This document shows positions 33,237 through 45,000 of a stretch of 64,000 nt of DNA, in pieces (position 1 is the first letter of the stretch; every line of letters begins with the position of its first letter). The DNA is from Diplodia intermedia (Eukaryota; Ascomycota; Dothideomycetes; Botryosphaeriales; Botryosphaeriaceae). The notes under the pieces were generated by a model that was given only the letters and a program-made list of their open reading frames with translations, did no database searches and was not told the DNA's origin. The translations under genes and the position numbers were made by a program. The stretch spans positions 186,001-250,000 of the forward strand of contig JAKEKT010000051.1 in NCBI GenBank assembly GCA_021495925.1, read 5' to 3'.

Positions 33237-34287
33237 TCGACGCGCGATTTGAGCCATCAATCTCTCCCCCCGATTCCTCTCTGCCTTGATCTTTGATCTT
33301 TTCCTTTTGGCTCATACCGGCGCTAGACGGAAGTTGGCCACGCCGGATGCTTTGTTTAGCGACTTCCCCCCACCGGATCGGGTTTATTAAAAACTTGACT
33401 CGCACTCGAGAGAACCTTGACCGCAAGATTGGAGTTCTTCTCGCAAATTGGACACCGACTGTCCACCACCATGTAATACATGTATTTGTACGGAAATACT
33501 GTAAATCCGTTTTTATGGACGAAATTACCGAATCTACCTACACACATTGTGCCTCCTCCGTCAGGTGTTGTTATATTGGACTCTTGTATGATGCCGTTTG
33601 CCTGGGGAGTGAGGCTGATGATGCAGGCTTCTATGTTGTTGTCATCGACTTTAATGAGCATGTGAGGATTGGAGGTCGAGGTCATTCAGTTCTCAGTAGT
33701 GGCGCTCGACAATATTGTACATTATAATGAAAGGTGACGCGGCGGCCAGTCACACGTTGGAGGTGCTGATCATACATGTCTACATGAACCATCATCTAAA
33801 GCGCAAAGTAAAAAAAAGAAGTAATAAAAGAAATTCGAAACGCCACCTCTGTTTCCCCATCCGAGCCGATAATATGAAGGACTCTCCGTGAAACGCCGAA
33901 AATGCAGCCCCAATAACGCCCTCCTCTTCCATCCTTGATCACTATTTTGTTTTTTTGGGGCGAACCGAAAACGTTGCCCACAACGCCGGTAGTGCTGCGC
34001 TCATCGGTTGACTACTACTCGTTCGATCGTTCGCTCCTCCACAATGTCGCACAGCGACACGCATCCATCCCTTTTCGTGATGGACCCCCCCTGCGCTAGG
34101 TAGGCCCGAAAGTAAAAAAGTAAAAAGATATAAATACATGAAATAAAGAAAAAAGCACTTTTCACCTCCCTCCCCCGCACTTTTTCCCCCCCATTCCGAA
34201 GCGTGCGCCAGGGGTGGTGGTGTCCAAAACTCTCCCGTTACCGAACAGCAGGAGCGTCGCCACGTGCCGCAGTCGAGCGTTCGACAA
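33237..34287. other. Intergenic between convergent genes
   Basis: 3' flanks; AT-rich 33330-33850 and 34080-34190. No gene seen. Confidence 0.5.
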
Positions 34288-34968
34288 TCAGCAATGGCGG
34301 GCGTGACAAGGCTGCTGCCACTGCCACTGCCACTGGCGCGGATGGGGCTGGGTTCCTTGCAGCAGCTGGCCGACGAGAGAGGGCTGGCGGCGGCGGGACC
34401 GGCGGCGGTAGTGCCGGTGGGCGAGCGCGTGCTGATCGACAGGGATGGGCATGGTGGGCTGGGGGAGATGGGGGTGGTGGTGATCGTTGTTGCCGCCGCT
34501 GCCGCCGCCGCCGCTGCCGCGCCGGAGCTGGCGGTTGCTTTCGTGAGCGAGAGAGGTGGTGGTGGTGGTGGCCGCGGCGGCCGCGGGCGGCGGTTGCGAC
34601 GGCGGCGGCGTGCGGTTGGACTTCAGGGTGAGGGTCGGGATCGGGAGAGGGGCGGGGAACAGCTGGGCCTCGATCGAGATGCGGCGGGGCCTTTCGTCGT
34701 CTTCCTCGCTGTCGTCGTGCAGGCTGGAGGAGTCGGACTCCTCTTCCTCTCCCGGGCGGCACCCGTCGCCGCGGGGGTTGGCGGGGCGGGGTTCGTTGTG
34801 GAAGAATTGCCTCAGCAGGTCCTCCGGGGGCGGCGTGTCGCAGCCGGGGAGTCCCAGGAAGGACCAGGTCTTGTGCGGCCTGGTGGGCAACGGCGAAGCC
34901 CGGGGGGCGCTGGCGACGGCGACCAGCATGTCGCCCCGGCGCTTGGGGAAGGAGCAGAAGGGCATCAT
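34288..34968 (-). CDS. Hypothetical low-complexity protein
   Basis: A minus-strand frame of 226 aa from the ATG at 34968 (MMPFCSFPKRRGDMLVAVAS). The first 100 residues have protein-like composition: a basic N-terminus, TWSFLGLPGCDTPPPEDLLR, then an acidic Ser/Glu stretch (EEEESDSSSLHDDSEEDDER) and RRISIEAQLFPAPLPIPTLT. The last half is Pro, Thr, Gly and Gln/Trp repeats. No family is recognised. An overlapping plus-strand frame (34264-35142) is GC-rich and repetitive and looks less like a protein. Moderate confidence that this strand is coding; the 3' part may include an undetected intron. Confidence 0.45.
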   Translation of the reverse strand: MMPFCSFPKRRGDMLVAVASAPRASPLPTRPHKTWSFLGLPGCDTPPPEDLLRQFFHNEPRPANPRGDGCRPGEEEESDSSSLHDDSEEDDERPRRISIEAQLFPAPLPIPTLTLKSNRTPPPSQPPPAAAAATTTTTSLAHESNRQLRRGSGGGGSGGNNDHHHPHLPQPTMPIPVDQHALAHRHYRRRSRRRQPSLVGQLLQGTQPHPRQWQWQWQQPCHARHC

Positions 34969-35763
34969 GAGGGAAAGGAGGGCGTGGCGATGACGGGACA
35001 ACGGGGGCGCATTATTCCTCTTATACGGATGCGCGCGGTGGGGAAGATGAAGTGTCGAGTGGGGCGGCCAGCGCAGTTCTCACATTCTCGAAGGCAGAGG
35101 ACGGTTGGCACAACAGCGGTTCATATTTCGTGGGGATCGTAGGGCTGAAGGGGGCCGTCAATTTGCGCTTGGCTGAAGCAGTTTCACCCCCCGGGCGCAC
35201 GGCGACGCCGTTGATCAAGGAGGCGGCCGGCAGCCCGTTTTGAAACGGTTGCCTCGCTCCGCTGCTCCGGTAATAGCACTGGCAGTCTATTCTCGCACAT
35301 GGGCTGTTTTGCCTCGGTCGCGAATCTGCCTCGCCGGTTCGAAACGAAAGCGTTCGTCCGCTGCCTGACGCGGCCGGCGAGGACTGGAGGAAATATCGGT
35401 TTCAAAACCAGCAGCCTGCGTTATGCCGAAGCTGGGGGTCCGTGGCGGCCGAGGCGCACCATCTAGACTTGAAACGGCCGCTTGAGGTTAAATTTCGCGT
35501 GACGCCATCTGAGGAATGGGGTCTGTTTCCCTTTTCTCCTTGCACTATCCGTACGCAGTACCTTGGTTGAGGAATCCAGAAAAGGCAAGGTCAGACACGT
35601 GATGGGACTGCGGTGCCTGCGCTGCGTGGGAAATAACACAGTGGAGATAAAGCTGGGGTTCTTGATTATGTACGGCCAACGTCTAGTCTATTGGCCTATT
35701 GGGTATCCATGATATTACGGTAAAAGGCTATCAAACAAAGAATCGTGCTGGAGCATTGTGCAC
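34969..35763. other. Intergenic, 0.8 kb
   Basis: No gene seen. Confidence 0.5.
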
Positions 35764-36930
35764 TCAATCCCTGGCATAGTACGACGCGCCGCTGCCCGTC
35801 AACTGGATCTCCGACGACGCCTTGGACTCGGCACGTCGGCCGTCCTTGGAGCTCTGCGCCTCGTCGTCGTCCGCGGCCGCGCTGGCGCTAGAGTCGACGT
35901 AGACCTCGGTCGTCTTCATGATGTTGTGCATGTCGTTCATCTCCCACCCCCCGGCATGCCCGTCGCTCTTGCCGACGTTGGAGACGGTGGTCGCGTGCTC
36001 CGAGTGGCCGACGCGCGTCTTGGTGGTGCCGCGGAACGTGTCGACGCCGCCGTGCGAGGTGCCGGGGCCGCCGGAGCGGAAGCCGGGGTTGGGGTTGGCG
36101 GAACCCGTGTATTCGTTGTCGTAGGAGCTGCTGGTGTGGCCCTGGATCGCGCGAAGCAGCGTGTTGAGCACGCTGAACTCGAGGCGCAGCTTGACGCTGT
36201 ACACGAAGCCCTTGAATGTCGTCTGCAGCTTGTACTGGTTGGCTAGCTCGATGCCGATGAGTGCCATGTCGAGCAGGATGACAATGACATTCACGCAGAT
36301 GAGGTTGCGACGCACCGCCGTGATGCGCTTGCCCTGCGCCGCTGAGGTCGGCCGTAGGATCTTCCACGTCTCGTAGATGTACAGCCCCGATATGGTGCAC
36401 TCCTGCACCGCAAACGCGAGTAGCTCCGCCTTTTCGTACGCCGAGTAGATGCTGGCCATGCGTGTCGAGCCCTCGGCCGCGAAGGCCAGCCCCGTCGTCG
36501 CCCCGTGGAAGGCGCAGCCGTTGACGATGATCATCCAAAGCACCCAGCGCAGCTTGCGGTGGTCGTGCACCACCAGGTTGAGCCGCGAGTACAGCGCCAG
36601 CGACTGCCCTGTGACCATGGGGATCCACCCCACGATGACAAAGGCCAGCCCGATGTAGTTCATGTTCGGCACGTCTGTCACGAAGAACTTGAGCGTGAAG
36701 CCGAGACAGTAGATGGGGATCCCGCCGGCTGCTACCAGGACGCTCCAGAAGTAGAGCCCGCTGTACCGTTTGAACGTGATCAGAACCATGACGATGAGCT
36801 CCGCTGCGTTAAACAGAGCAATGGCCAGGAAAGCGATCATGACCAGTGACAAGGCGAAGGTTGTCTGGCCCGCATCGCCTGTATCGCTTTGGGTGCGGGT
36901 CGCCATGTGGGAAACTGGGCCTGTCGACAT
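35764..36930 (-). CDS. Fungal seven-helix integral membrane protein (DUF7703-like)
   Basis: An intronless minus-strand frame, 388 aa from the ATG giving MSTGPVSHMATRTQ. An in-frame ATG about 78 bases further upstream is an alternative start. Seven hydrophobic segments are visible: LVMIAFLAIALFNAAELIVM, YFWSVLVAAGGIPIYCLGF, IGLAFVIVGWIPMVTGQSLA, WVLWMIIVNGCAFHGATTG, LLAFAVQECTISGLYIYETW, LICVNVIVILLDMALIGIEL, and a weaker last one around YSVKLRLEFSVLNTLL. The C-terminal 120 residues are hydrophilic, Gly/Ser/Asp-rich and probably cytoplasmic. The layout matches fungal DUF7703-type receptor-like proteins, whose function is not established. Confidence 0.82.
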   Translation of the reverse strand: MSTGPVSHMATRTQSDTGDAGQTTFALSLVMIAFLAIALFNAAELIVMVLITFKRYSGLYFWSVLVAAGGIPIYCLGFTLKFFVTDVPNMNYIGLAFVIVGWIPMVTGQSLALYSRLNLVVHDHRKLRWVLWMIIVNGCAFHGATTGLAFAAEGSTRMASIYSAYEKAELLAFAVQECTISGLYIYETWKILRPTSAAQGKRITAVRRNLICVNVIVILLDMALIGIELANQYKLQTTFKGFVYSVKLRLEFSVLNTLLRAIQGHTSSSYDNEYTGSANPNPGFRSGGPGTSHGGVDTFRGTTKTRVGHSEHATTVSNVGKSDGHAGGWEMNDMHNIMKTTEVYVDSSASAAADDDEAQSSKDGRRAESKASSEIQLTGSGASYYARD

Positions 36931-37041
36931 GGCGAGCCGAGGGAAGCTGTGCGAAGCAAAGGCAAGAGTCGGAAAAGGAGAGTGGGAAAGAGGGTGCAGA
37001 AGGTTCATGACCCTGGCGACGCGCACCACAGAGGCTGCGTG

Positions 37042-37047
37042 TATATA
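37042..37047 (-). promoter_or_regulatory. TATA-like box upstream of the DUF7703-like gene
   Basis: GAATATATAC on the minus strand lies about 110 bp upstream of the chosen ATG, a typical distance for fungal TATA promoters. Confidence 0.45.
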
Positions 37048-39076
37048 TTCCGAGGCCTCGCGGCAGCGATCGACAGTCTGGGGGGTTTGGCCACACAGAG
37101 AGCCGCAAGGCGAGGCGGCGATTAACTGCCTATGGGCAATGCTGAATTGGCGGATGACTGCCCGGATCCCGGATCCCTGGAAGACTTAGGCGTGCATTAT
37201 CGATCTGCAGGGCCCATGTATATACATCCGCAAGGAAGAGCAACAGGATCGTTTGAGCATCCGAGTGTGCGGAGAAATTCGCGAAGGGGAGCAGTGCGAG
37301 CCCGGGAGTGGCCAGGCTGTCGAGGCGTAGTACCCGTCTCCGCGCGCGGGCCGATGACGAAGGCTATTTGCGGGGTTCCTTAACCAGAGTCCAGCCAAGT
37401 CGAGCTCCCCGGCACATCAATCTGGGGGATGTGCCTGATGCGCGGGTCGGGCTCCGCCACGTCGATCCGCTGGACAATCACCTACAAGCAGTATCACTGC
37501 GCTCCCCCACCGACATGCATGAGCCGGCAATGCGTGAACGCACTCGAACATAAACGACTCTTTGCTCCCAATCAGTTGAGCCGCTGGTGACGACGCGTAC
37601 CTTGGGCAGGGCGAAGGATTTGGGGACTAGACCGTCGGGCCGACTCCAGAACTTGTCACGCCCGACGTCAGCTTTTAAACTCACTGTCGGAACTGTTTTC
37701 CTGCACGAATCACGTCCTTCCGCCGCCGACGTCGACTTGCTTCCAAGATCGAGCGGATCCTGCCCCATCACAGCCAAGCGCCTGCGACTCCACCGGGGCC
37801 GGCGTCCCGACCAGCTCACGAACCGTTGTGGTCCTAAGCGAATAGTGATATAACCGCATTCGGCAGCTCGGTCAGCTCCACGTATCACTCTTCATCCCGT
37901 GCGCTGCATCGATATGAGAGGCGAAAGAAACCACTGCCAAAAGCTTCACCTTTAGCCCCCACCACAATCCTCCTATTGTGGGTCGCCAGAGGCTGATCGC
38001 TCTCGGGATGAACGGTTTGCGTCGGTCCCAGTCATGCTTATCCCTCTGCGTATCATCTCATAGCAAGAGATTCCGGGCATGTTGATCCCAAGTCCAGGAG
38101 GCAGGATGATCGCTCCGAGGCAGCGAAAGAGGTTTCACTTCGATCCCCGGCAAACACTACTCCACCTACGCTGATTGCGTCTACTCTTCCTTCTCTTTTC
38201 CTCTCTTCTTTTTCCGCATGCCAGCCCCTCCCGTTGCACGTTGTCGATCCATGCGAACTCCATCTGATCAGTTTCCCGCCAACGGCCCGCCCACCGTTCC
38301 GCGAACCGTTTTCTGCCAGGCACCGCTGAGCGGCGCTTGTTGCGCAGGGCCACCTATCGGGCGAAGGGAGCTCGACTGAACTGCGGTAATGGCGTTCAGG
38401 CCGCTCCTGCCAAGGAGGCACGAACTGCGGCGATCCAGGAACGACAAACGGCGCATACAATCCTCCTTGTTGGATGAGCGAGGTGAACAAAGAGGCAAGC
38501 CGAATTCATTTTCTTCGCCCGCCGAATAAGTGCAATTGTGATCGCATCGCCGCCAATACCATTGCACAGCATCGTTCCAGCTCCGGGGCCTGGAAACCAT
38601 GGCGCTTGCCTTCCTCCGCGTCCGAATCTTTGTCAACTCGAGAAGTGTGTAAAGTGGAGTCAGTGCTGGCAAAGCCAGGGGATTCTTGCCTTGTTGGGCA
38701 AACATCCCAAACTTGGTGTAATGATTTATCTCTGTTCCGAAACGGGGGCAGACCATCAGTTCTTCCAAGCGACCGCATGCACACTCAAAAGGTTTCGACT
38801 TTTCGAACACCCTGACCTCTGTGAAGGCAAGTGAGCGGGAAAAACACCCACAAAGACGGAGCGGGTCTCTACTCTTCGTAATTCGGACAACCTGGTCTCC
38901 TGGGGTCGCTTCCTTCGTGCATCGATCCGCAATACTAGGCAGCCACTAGATCGCTTTTCCAGTGCCAACAGAGTGTGCTGGCATTCTTATTGGCTCAACC
39001 TTTGCCACAATATCATCCACCGAGGTCCCCGTGACCTATTCCCTGTGTGCCTACCTCCACCATCACCTGCAGCCAT
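37048..39076. other. Intergenic, 2 kb
   Basis: Promoter side of the DUF7703-like gene and 3' side of the zinc-finger regulator. Frames up to 180 codons (38268-38810, minus) show no domain and no convincing start. Confidence 0.5.
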
Positions 39077-41599
39077 TCACCCATGTGGCGCCCCCTTCTC
39101 CTGCAGCAGATCTGCATACCGCTCCAAGCTCTGCCCGATGACCTCGACCACCGGCCACGTGGTGTTGCAGCGCTTGAACATGTGCGCAAACACCCTGACG
39201 ACGGCGATGCTCAGACGATACAGATCGATGCTGACTTCTGTTGAGTAGTGATCGTCTGGCGTCAGTTCGTCGCCGGTGTAGATTATCTCGTCAGCCTGGT
39301 CGAGCGAGGTCTTGGCCTCTTGCACGATGCTGTGGAGCCAGCGGATGATCTGGTGTTCGAGTTCTATTATTCGTGCCCAATGTCAGCAAAGAGGGTGAGC
39401 GCGGAGTGAGGATGCAGTGGAAGGGGGTTGTAGGAAGGAACATCCGCACCTGTAAGGGGTTGCGTGGAGAAAGTGCTGGATAGCCTGCAGAGCCACTTGC
39501 TTAGAAAGACGGCACACTCGAAACTGCAGAGCGAGTGCTGGACGCCCCAGAAGAAGGCCTGGCACTTGGTCAGATAGTCGACGCCCAGCTGGACGGGTAT
39601 ATTGATGGCGTGAGCCGAGTGCAGCAGGGCTTGCAGCAAGCGCGGTGACCGCTGCGGCGGCGGCGCCTCGAAGGCAGCCGTGGCCACGATATCCGGATCT
39701 CCGCTCTGCAGTCGTCGTCGGCTGCCCAACTCGAAGTGGAGTCTCACGTGGGCGAGGCCTAGGAGAGCGGTCGAGGCGAACGACATTGATCCTTTGGAGT
39801 TCTTCAGGTCCAGGACGGACTCCGGCGCTTTCCGCCAGCCGTGTCTCCAGCGATCGAGCGCTTCCTCAAAGTCACTCACGTCCTGGTCACGGAAAGGCTT
39901 CTCATCTGGCTCCACGGAGAGTTGGTGAGTAATGTACATACGTTGTAGCAACGCTTGCACTAGTATGAAGTTTCCCATGGGAGACGTCACAAGTGCTGGC
40001 TCTGCCGCAGGTTGCTTCGTGTTCCTCAGCAACGCCGCCAGCGCCCCTTTGAACGAAATGATCGTCGGCGCCTTCTCCCTTGCTTTGAGCCACTCCGAGG
40101 GCTCACGGGCTGACCACTCTTCGCACGAAGTTGGCAGCCGCAGGTCAATTTCATTGCTTAAGATCGCAGGGGGGAGGTTGTATGCTAAGGTCTGAAGGTT
40201 AAGGAGGCCGAATGCACAGAGCTTCGTGCGTCGGTCGACTTCGACCCTTGACCATTCGAGCCAGTCATCTCCGTCGTCTTGTGTCGACTCAGCCAGCCCA
40301 TCTTCTCTGATGTATCTCGCAACAAGCCCCTGATACTCAAAGGACTCACGTACGAGCGCCTGGTCCCTTTGCCATGTGGAGAACGTTGCCAGAAGAAGAA
40401 GTGTCCGGACGATATCCATGCGCCCAGACGGTGTTTGATGGGTCGCCTGCCGATGATTGGCTCCATTCTGGCCGCCGGGCCCATCCGGGTATGGGTCCCT
40501 TCTACGAATGCGCTCAAGCACGATTGACCGGGCAGCGTTGTAGAGCATCAAGGAATTGCGCTTCTCGTATCTATACTGTGCGCCAATGGCGAGGACCGCG
40601 AGGACCATGTCGGGAGCCCTGGAATGGGCCGCGACGTTGAAGGTGGGCACGTGGATGAATGAATGGTGATTGCTGAAGCCGTCCACATAGCCAGCGATGC
40701 ACCGGGCTAGCGAGAGCCTGGACGGTAGCGTGAAATTTCCCAGCACGTCGCTAAACGGAGCCAGGGAATGCTGAAACTGCCGCCTGTGCTCCTCGGTCAC
40801 TTGCCACGGATGCAGCAGCGGCTTCAGTTCGTGGAAGTCATCTGCGCGCGCGAGAGTCAGTCAAACTGCAGCATGCGCCGCGAATGGAGTTGATCACCAT
40901 CGCCTATAGAAGCGTCGGGGATTCGACGTTCCTTGTCCGCCGCTGAAAGATCGCCAGGATCGATGGGCCCTCCCACTGCCGCTGACTCGCTGCCGTGCTG
41001 GCTACTCCAGAGGGGCTCGGAGATGATGCCCAGATCAAAGTCAAGCCCCACGGTGTTCATGAACATGGAAAAATCAAGCATGGTGCCATCATATCCGTGG
41101 ACCTGGGCGGCAGGAAGGGGCGCTTGCGGGGTCAAAGCGGCTTGGTTCAAACCAGAGCGGAACTGCGGTGTTGCCACGCTCCATGGCCCAAAGGCAGACA
41201 CGTCTTCAGGGCTGCCTATTGGGAAGTCTGCTGTTGTCGTTGCAGGCGCGGAGCTGTGGGCTCCGGACGTGGTCGGATGTGAAGTAATCTCGGACGCGGA
41301 GCACCGCGGTCTGAGACGTGCATCCGTCGGAGACGAGGCGCTGTGGTAGATGCGGGCATGGCGAGTGAGCAGATCGCGCCGAGTGAACGAGCGTCCGCAG
41401 TGGCAGGCATACGGTTTCTCTTTGGTATCTGCATCCAACCTCGGCTCAGCCGTCGGTTCGCAGGCGGGGAGAGGATGAGGGACGCACGGGTTCTGAGGTG
41501 ACGTTGCAGGTGTTCGCTGCGTGCAAAAACGCGGTCGCACACGGTGCAAGTTGGCGCCCGCCGACTGCCTCTCCCCGAAACGCGCTGCTCACTGGGCAT
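39077..41599 (-). CDS. C2H2 zinc-finger transcription factor with fungal_trans domain
   Basis: Four exons on the minus strand: 41599-41488, 41428-40898, 40841-39450 and 39363-39077, giving 773 aa. Two N-terminal fingers are split by intron 1: the first has Cys18/21 and His34/38, then the linker HTKEKPY created by the splice, then a second CHC-type finger with His61/66 (SFTRRDLLTRH). A linker of about 170 residues is Ser/Thr/Pro-rich. The long third exon holds a fungal-specific transcription factor domain, starting around RLSLARCIAGYVDGFSNHHS and continuing through IVRTLLLLATFSTWQRDQAL and DRRTKLCAFGLLNLQTLAYN. This combination marks a nuclear DNA-binding regulator of unknown target. The recreated HTKEKPY linker strongly supports the first intron. 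Confidence 0.9.
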
Positions 41600-41854
41600 G
41601 ATGCATGGAGTTGTTGCGCTTAGATGCGTGGTCGTGGACGCGACTGGGACGACGGCAACGGTGCTGACAAGGCGAGACAGCTAAGCGAGCCCGTCCACTG
41701 CAGGTGGAGAATCCACACTACGGGTACCGGATCGACGGCTACCGAGGGCCCGGAAAACGGAAAAATACACATGTCCTTGAGAAGAAACGGAAGAGAGAAA
41801 TTTGTAGTAAACAGCGTTCCTCTTGCCCGGGATATGCGCGCGTTCTGGCGGCTG

Positions 41855-41866
41855 TGAGATTCGAAC
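41855..41866 (-). promoter_or_regulatory. Downstream B box of the U6 gene
   Basis: On the minus strand, CAGTTCGAATCT matches the Pol III B-box consensus GGTTCGANTCC at most positions. It lies about 15 bases past the T-run terminator of the U6 gene. Budding-yeast SNR6 uses a B box downstream of its terminator, so the arrangement is functionally plausible. Confidence 0.6.
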
Positions 41867-41880
41867 TGAGGATCTGCAAG

Positions 41881-41900
41881 AAAAAAAAAAGAAAAAAAAA
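41881..41900 (-). terminator. Pol III terminator of the U6 gene
   Basis: On the minus strand a run of nine T, one C, and then ten T directly follows the U6 3' end. Confidence 0.85.
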
Positions 41901-41999
41901 CTGGTAGCTTCTCTTTGTATAGCGTGTCATCCTTAGTGCAGGGGCCATGCTAATCTTCTCTGTATCGTTTCAAAATTGACCAAATGCCCGAAGGCAGCA
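41897..41999 (-). ncRNA. U6: U6 spliceosomal small nuclear RNA
   Basis: The minus strand reads the 5' stem-loop TGCCTTCGGGCA, then TTTGGTCAATTTTG, the invariant AAACGATACAGAGAAGATTA (containing the ACAGAGA box that pairs the 5' splice site) and GCATGGCCCCTGC (containing AGC of the catalytic triad region). The internal stem-loop region AAGGATGACACGC follows and the gene ends in T-runs. U6 is the catalytic RNA of the spliceosome. Relative to yeast and human U6, the CCTGC...AAGG spacing holds one extra base (ACT). No internal intron is present. Ends are approximate to a few bases. Confidence 0.95.
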
Positions 42000-42020
42000 T
42001 GGGGTTTTAGTTTTTGAAAA

Positions 42021-42026
42021 CATATA
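42021..42026 (-). promoter_or_regulatory. TATA-like box of the U6 gene
   Basis: On the minus strand, GGTATATG lies about 25 bases upstream of the U6 5' end, the position used by Pol III type 3-like promoters and by yeast SNR6. Confidence 0.6.
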
Positions 42027-45000
42027 CCGCCAGAAACTCTGACACTGCCACATCTCGTCTCTTAGGTATACATCCACTTTCGCCTCCTGTACCTGACAGT
42101 CCCGTCACCTCAACTCCGAATAGATCGCACCTGCGCCATGCGCAAAGTAATGCGCCGTTGTCCACATCCATTACCTTATTTGCAACAATGAACCTGACCT
42201 CTCAACATCGAAAGCTGCAGGTTCCGAGATAGCCGGCGGCGACAAGTACGCGGTGAAAAATGCCGCTTAGGCAGAACCGGCGCGCCTGTAAGGACTCTCG
42301 CATTGCCCCATATCCAATTCTATGTACGCACTGGATCATCTAGCGCTCCCACGCCTCATCTGGCAATAATGTAGAGCCCAAGCAAGCAAAGTTCACACGA
42401 ATCATGTGCCTATGACCCCGCGGCAAAAGCAAAAAGAAACGATGCGCATGGCAATACGAGACCCTGTGCGGCGGTCCAACGGGCGGGAACCAGTCGCTTA
42501 GGAGGTTCCGCTGCGGAAGCCTAGTCAGGGGACTGTGATTACACGCTGGGCATTGTAGGTCAGAAAATTCCTCCGCACATGCAGGAGAGTCATGCAGAGG
42601 CTGCGTTGTCACGGTCTCGAACAGATCGACATGGAATGGAACCAAGCTTCAACGACCGGTGGTATATCCGGCAGTGGCCGGAGAAAGCAGCGGCAAGGAA
42701 CCACACGGGCAGAGCTGCGCACGCTTGGCTCGAGATAAGAAGACGAGTAGATCTGCGAAATGTCAAGTCCCACGTTGCGATTGCTGACGCGTATAGTTGC
42801 CAGTGCGGATAAGCTTCATGAAGAAGGTATCACTAGCGTGCAGCCTCTTCCTCGTAAGTGGAGGCGACGCTTGATCCACGTCAGGATGCAGCTTCCCAGA
42901 ATGATCGAGTCTGCCACAAGATGAATTCGTCGAGACACTTCGATCTGAGCTCTGCATCAAGTCTTTATTACAGCTGTACAGTGCTTTTGAGTATGAGTGC
43001 CATTCTGCTGGCTGCATTGCGGGATGTCATCAGTACGTGCAAGCATGGCTGAGCTGAAGATGAGCGGTCAGGCGAAAAGTCGAGCCTGCAAATCACATAT
43101 GGCAGTGATCGCGCCCTCATTACAGCCAAGTAAACTCTGGCTAAAAACCCAATATCTTCGTCGTGCGCTGGGCGTCAACGAAGCATTGCAGAGCAGGGCT
43201 CGTTGGGCCCGGACGTGAGAAAAATTAGTAGCTGGCTTTACCAACCGGCCAGATTGGAGAGCAGTTGCGCTGAAACTCTATTGCGCCTATTACACCTTGC
43301 AAAGAATTCGCGGTGAGTTCGCTCTGCTCAGACCACGAATTGGCCAGTAGATCAGATATTGCTCAGGCAGGTGATCAGCGTTGCATGGGGGTTTGGCCAC
43401 CAAACTCGGACTCCCCCATGATACCGCGCCACGCAGGATTAGGATCGGACTTCGGGCCTTCACGGCGGGCCGCCCAATCTTGCCCTGGCACTGCGACACT
43501 TTGGTAGTAGTAGCGAAGACGGATCGACGGTTCAATTGGGCAGTCACGGCGCGCAGGTGGATCCTTCGGAAGGTCAGCTCTTTGCCGATAGAGAGGCTGG
43601 CTCCGAAGCCAGATCGACTGCTGAGCGACCAGCTGGCGGGAATCCGGAATCTCGACTGTGCTTCGAGATTGCCGAAGAAATGAGGCGAAGAGCGTCGGCA
43701 GTGTCGCCATCGAACTAGGGGGCGTGGCGCCGGATGATAGTGTAAGCACAAAGCCCGCAGACAAGCGCGTCCTTTGGAAACAGCGGATTCGGAGCCGGCC
43801 ACGCCACGGAATGGCACACATGGTTCTTTCAGGTGAGCGAGTCCACGTAAGGATGGGCGCGTTGAGAGAGATACCATCAGATGGGGAATAATGACTCGGC
43901 AGCTGTCAATCCAGGGGAGCGGGACAGGGTCCCAAGGAAGCAAGAAGATCTGCTGGTGATGGCGTGGCGCTTGGCGGTGCCTAGGCGCTGATCGTGCTCA
44001 CCGTCGCCAAGGAAGCGGACTTAGACGCCGCGTCGAAGCGACATTGCTGCTGGGGATCGTCAGTCTGTGGTGAATGATGAGGAGCACCGCGCAGCGCTGA
44101 CAGGCTGTGCTGCGGGAGAGATGGGGAGGCGGCTGTCCTGACTCGAGCAGACCCACGTAAGCAAATTTGCGTCACTTCGATTCTGCGGCCTGCCCACTGC
44201 CTGCAGCCCACCGCGACGGTTGCGGTCGGAGCAGCGAGCAGCGACCCAGCGCGACGTCGCGGCAGATGCTCGCGCCTGCTCTGCGCACCTTGGCAGGATC
44301 GCCCCGCAGGTGCGTCGAGACAGAGAGGCAGCACGGCTGGGGGCGCCGTTGCGGCGTCACGGCGCCTCGGGTTCCTTGCATGCCGAAAACCACGCCAACG
44401 CTAGCACTGCGTCGCACCGCTCCGCGCACGCACGCCCACCTTCTTCTAGCTGCACCTCTCGATGCTTTCGCGTCCCTCGCCGGGCGCAGGGTGCTCCGTC
44501 CGGCACACGCGTCGGCAGCAGGCAATCATCACTGGCGGGACGACGGCGAGTGGGTGCGCTGGGCCCAGCACAGCAACGATCGGCTCGTCGTGCCCGAGAT
44601 TCTGGCGGCCGGCGCTGTGGCTTCCAGGATGGAGCTGTTGCGGGGGCGTGTGGCCGCAGTCTTGGTGGGTGTGCTCGTGCCTCCTGTCAGATCCAGCCCA
44701 GCACGGCACAGCAGGCCTCTGCCGCCGCTAACTCGCGCAAAGATCGCCCGGCCGGCTGCTTGCGAGGCAGCCGGTGGAAAACGAGCAGTCATCGTCGCTC
44801 CCACGTGTCGCAGGATAAAGTTCAATCGGCAGGCACAGCGCTGTTTCGCAAAATAGGCGATCCGGCATACGGGCGCTGGGTCGGCGAGAGCCAGGTTGAG
44901 CTGCCTGTTCAGGGCGCAATGCCTACTGGCCTCACAAATCTCCGCGTTGCCCCAGCGCCGCACGATCTCTTGCAGTGCCCCCTGCGTCTTCTGACCCTGT

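Noticed and set aside
35888..36628. A 246-codon minus-strand frame overlapping the DUF7703-like gene
   Set aside because: It is an out-of-frame, Arg/His/Gly-rich shadow of the same DNA, while the other frame gives seven clean membrane helices.
41855..41875. Possible tRNA gene downstream of U6
   Set aside because: Only the B box matches. The T stem does not pair and there is no anticodon arm, so it is listed as a U6 control element.
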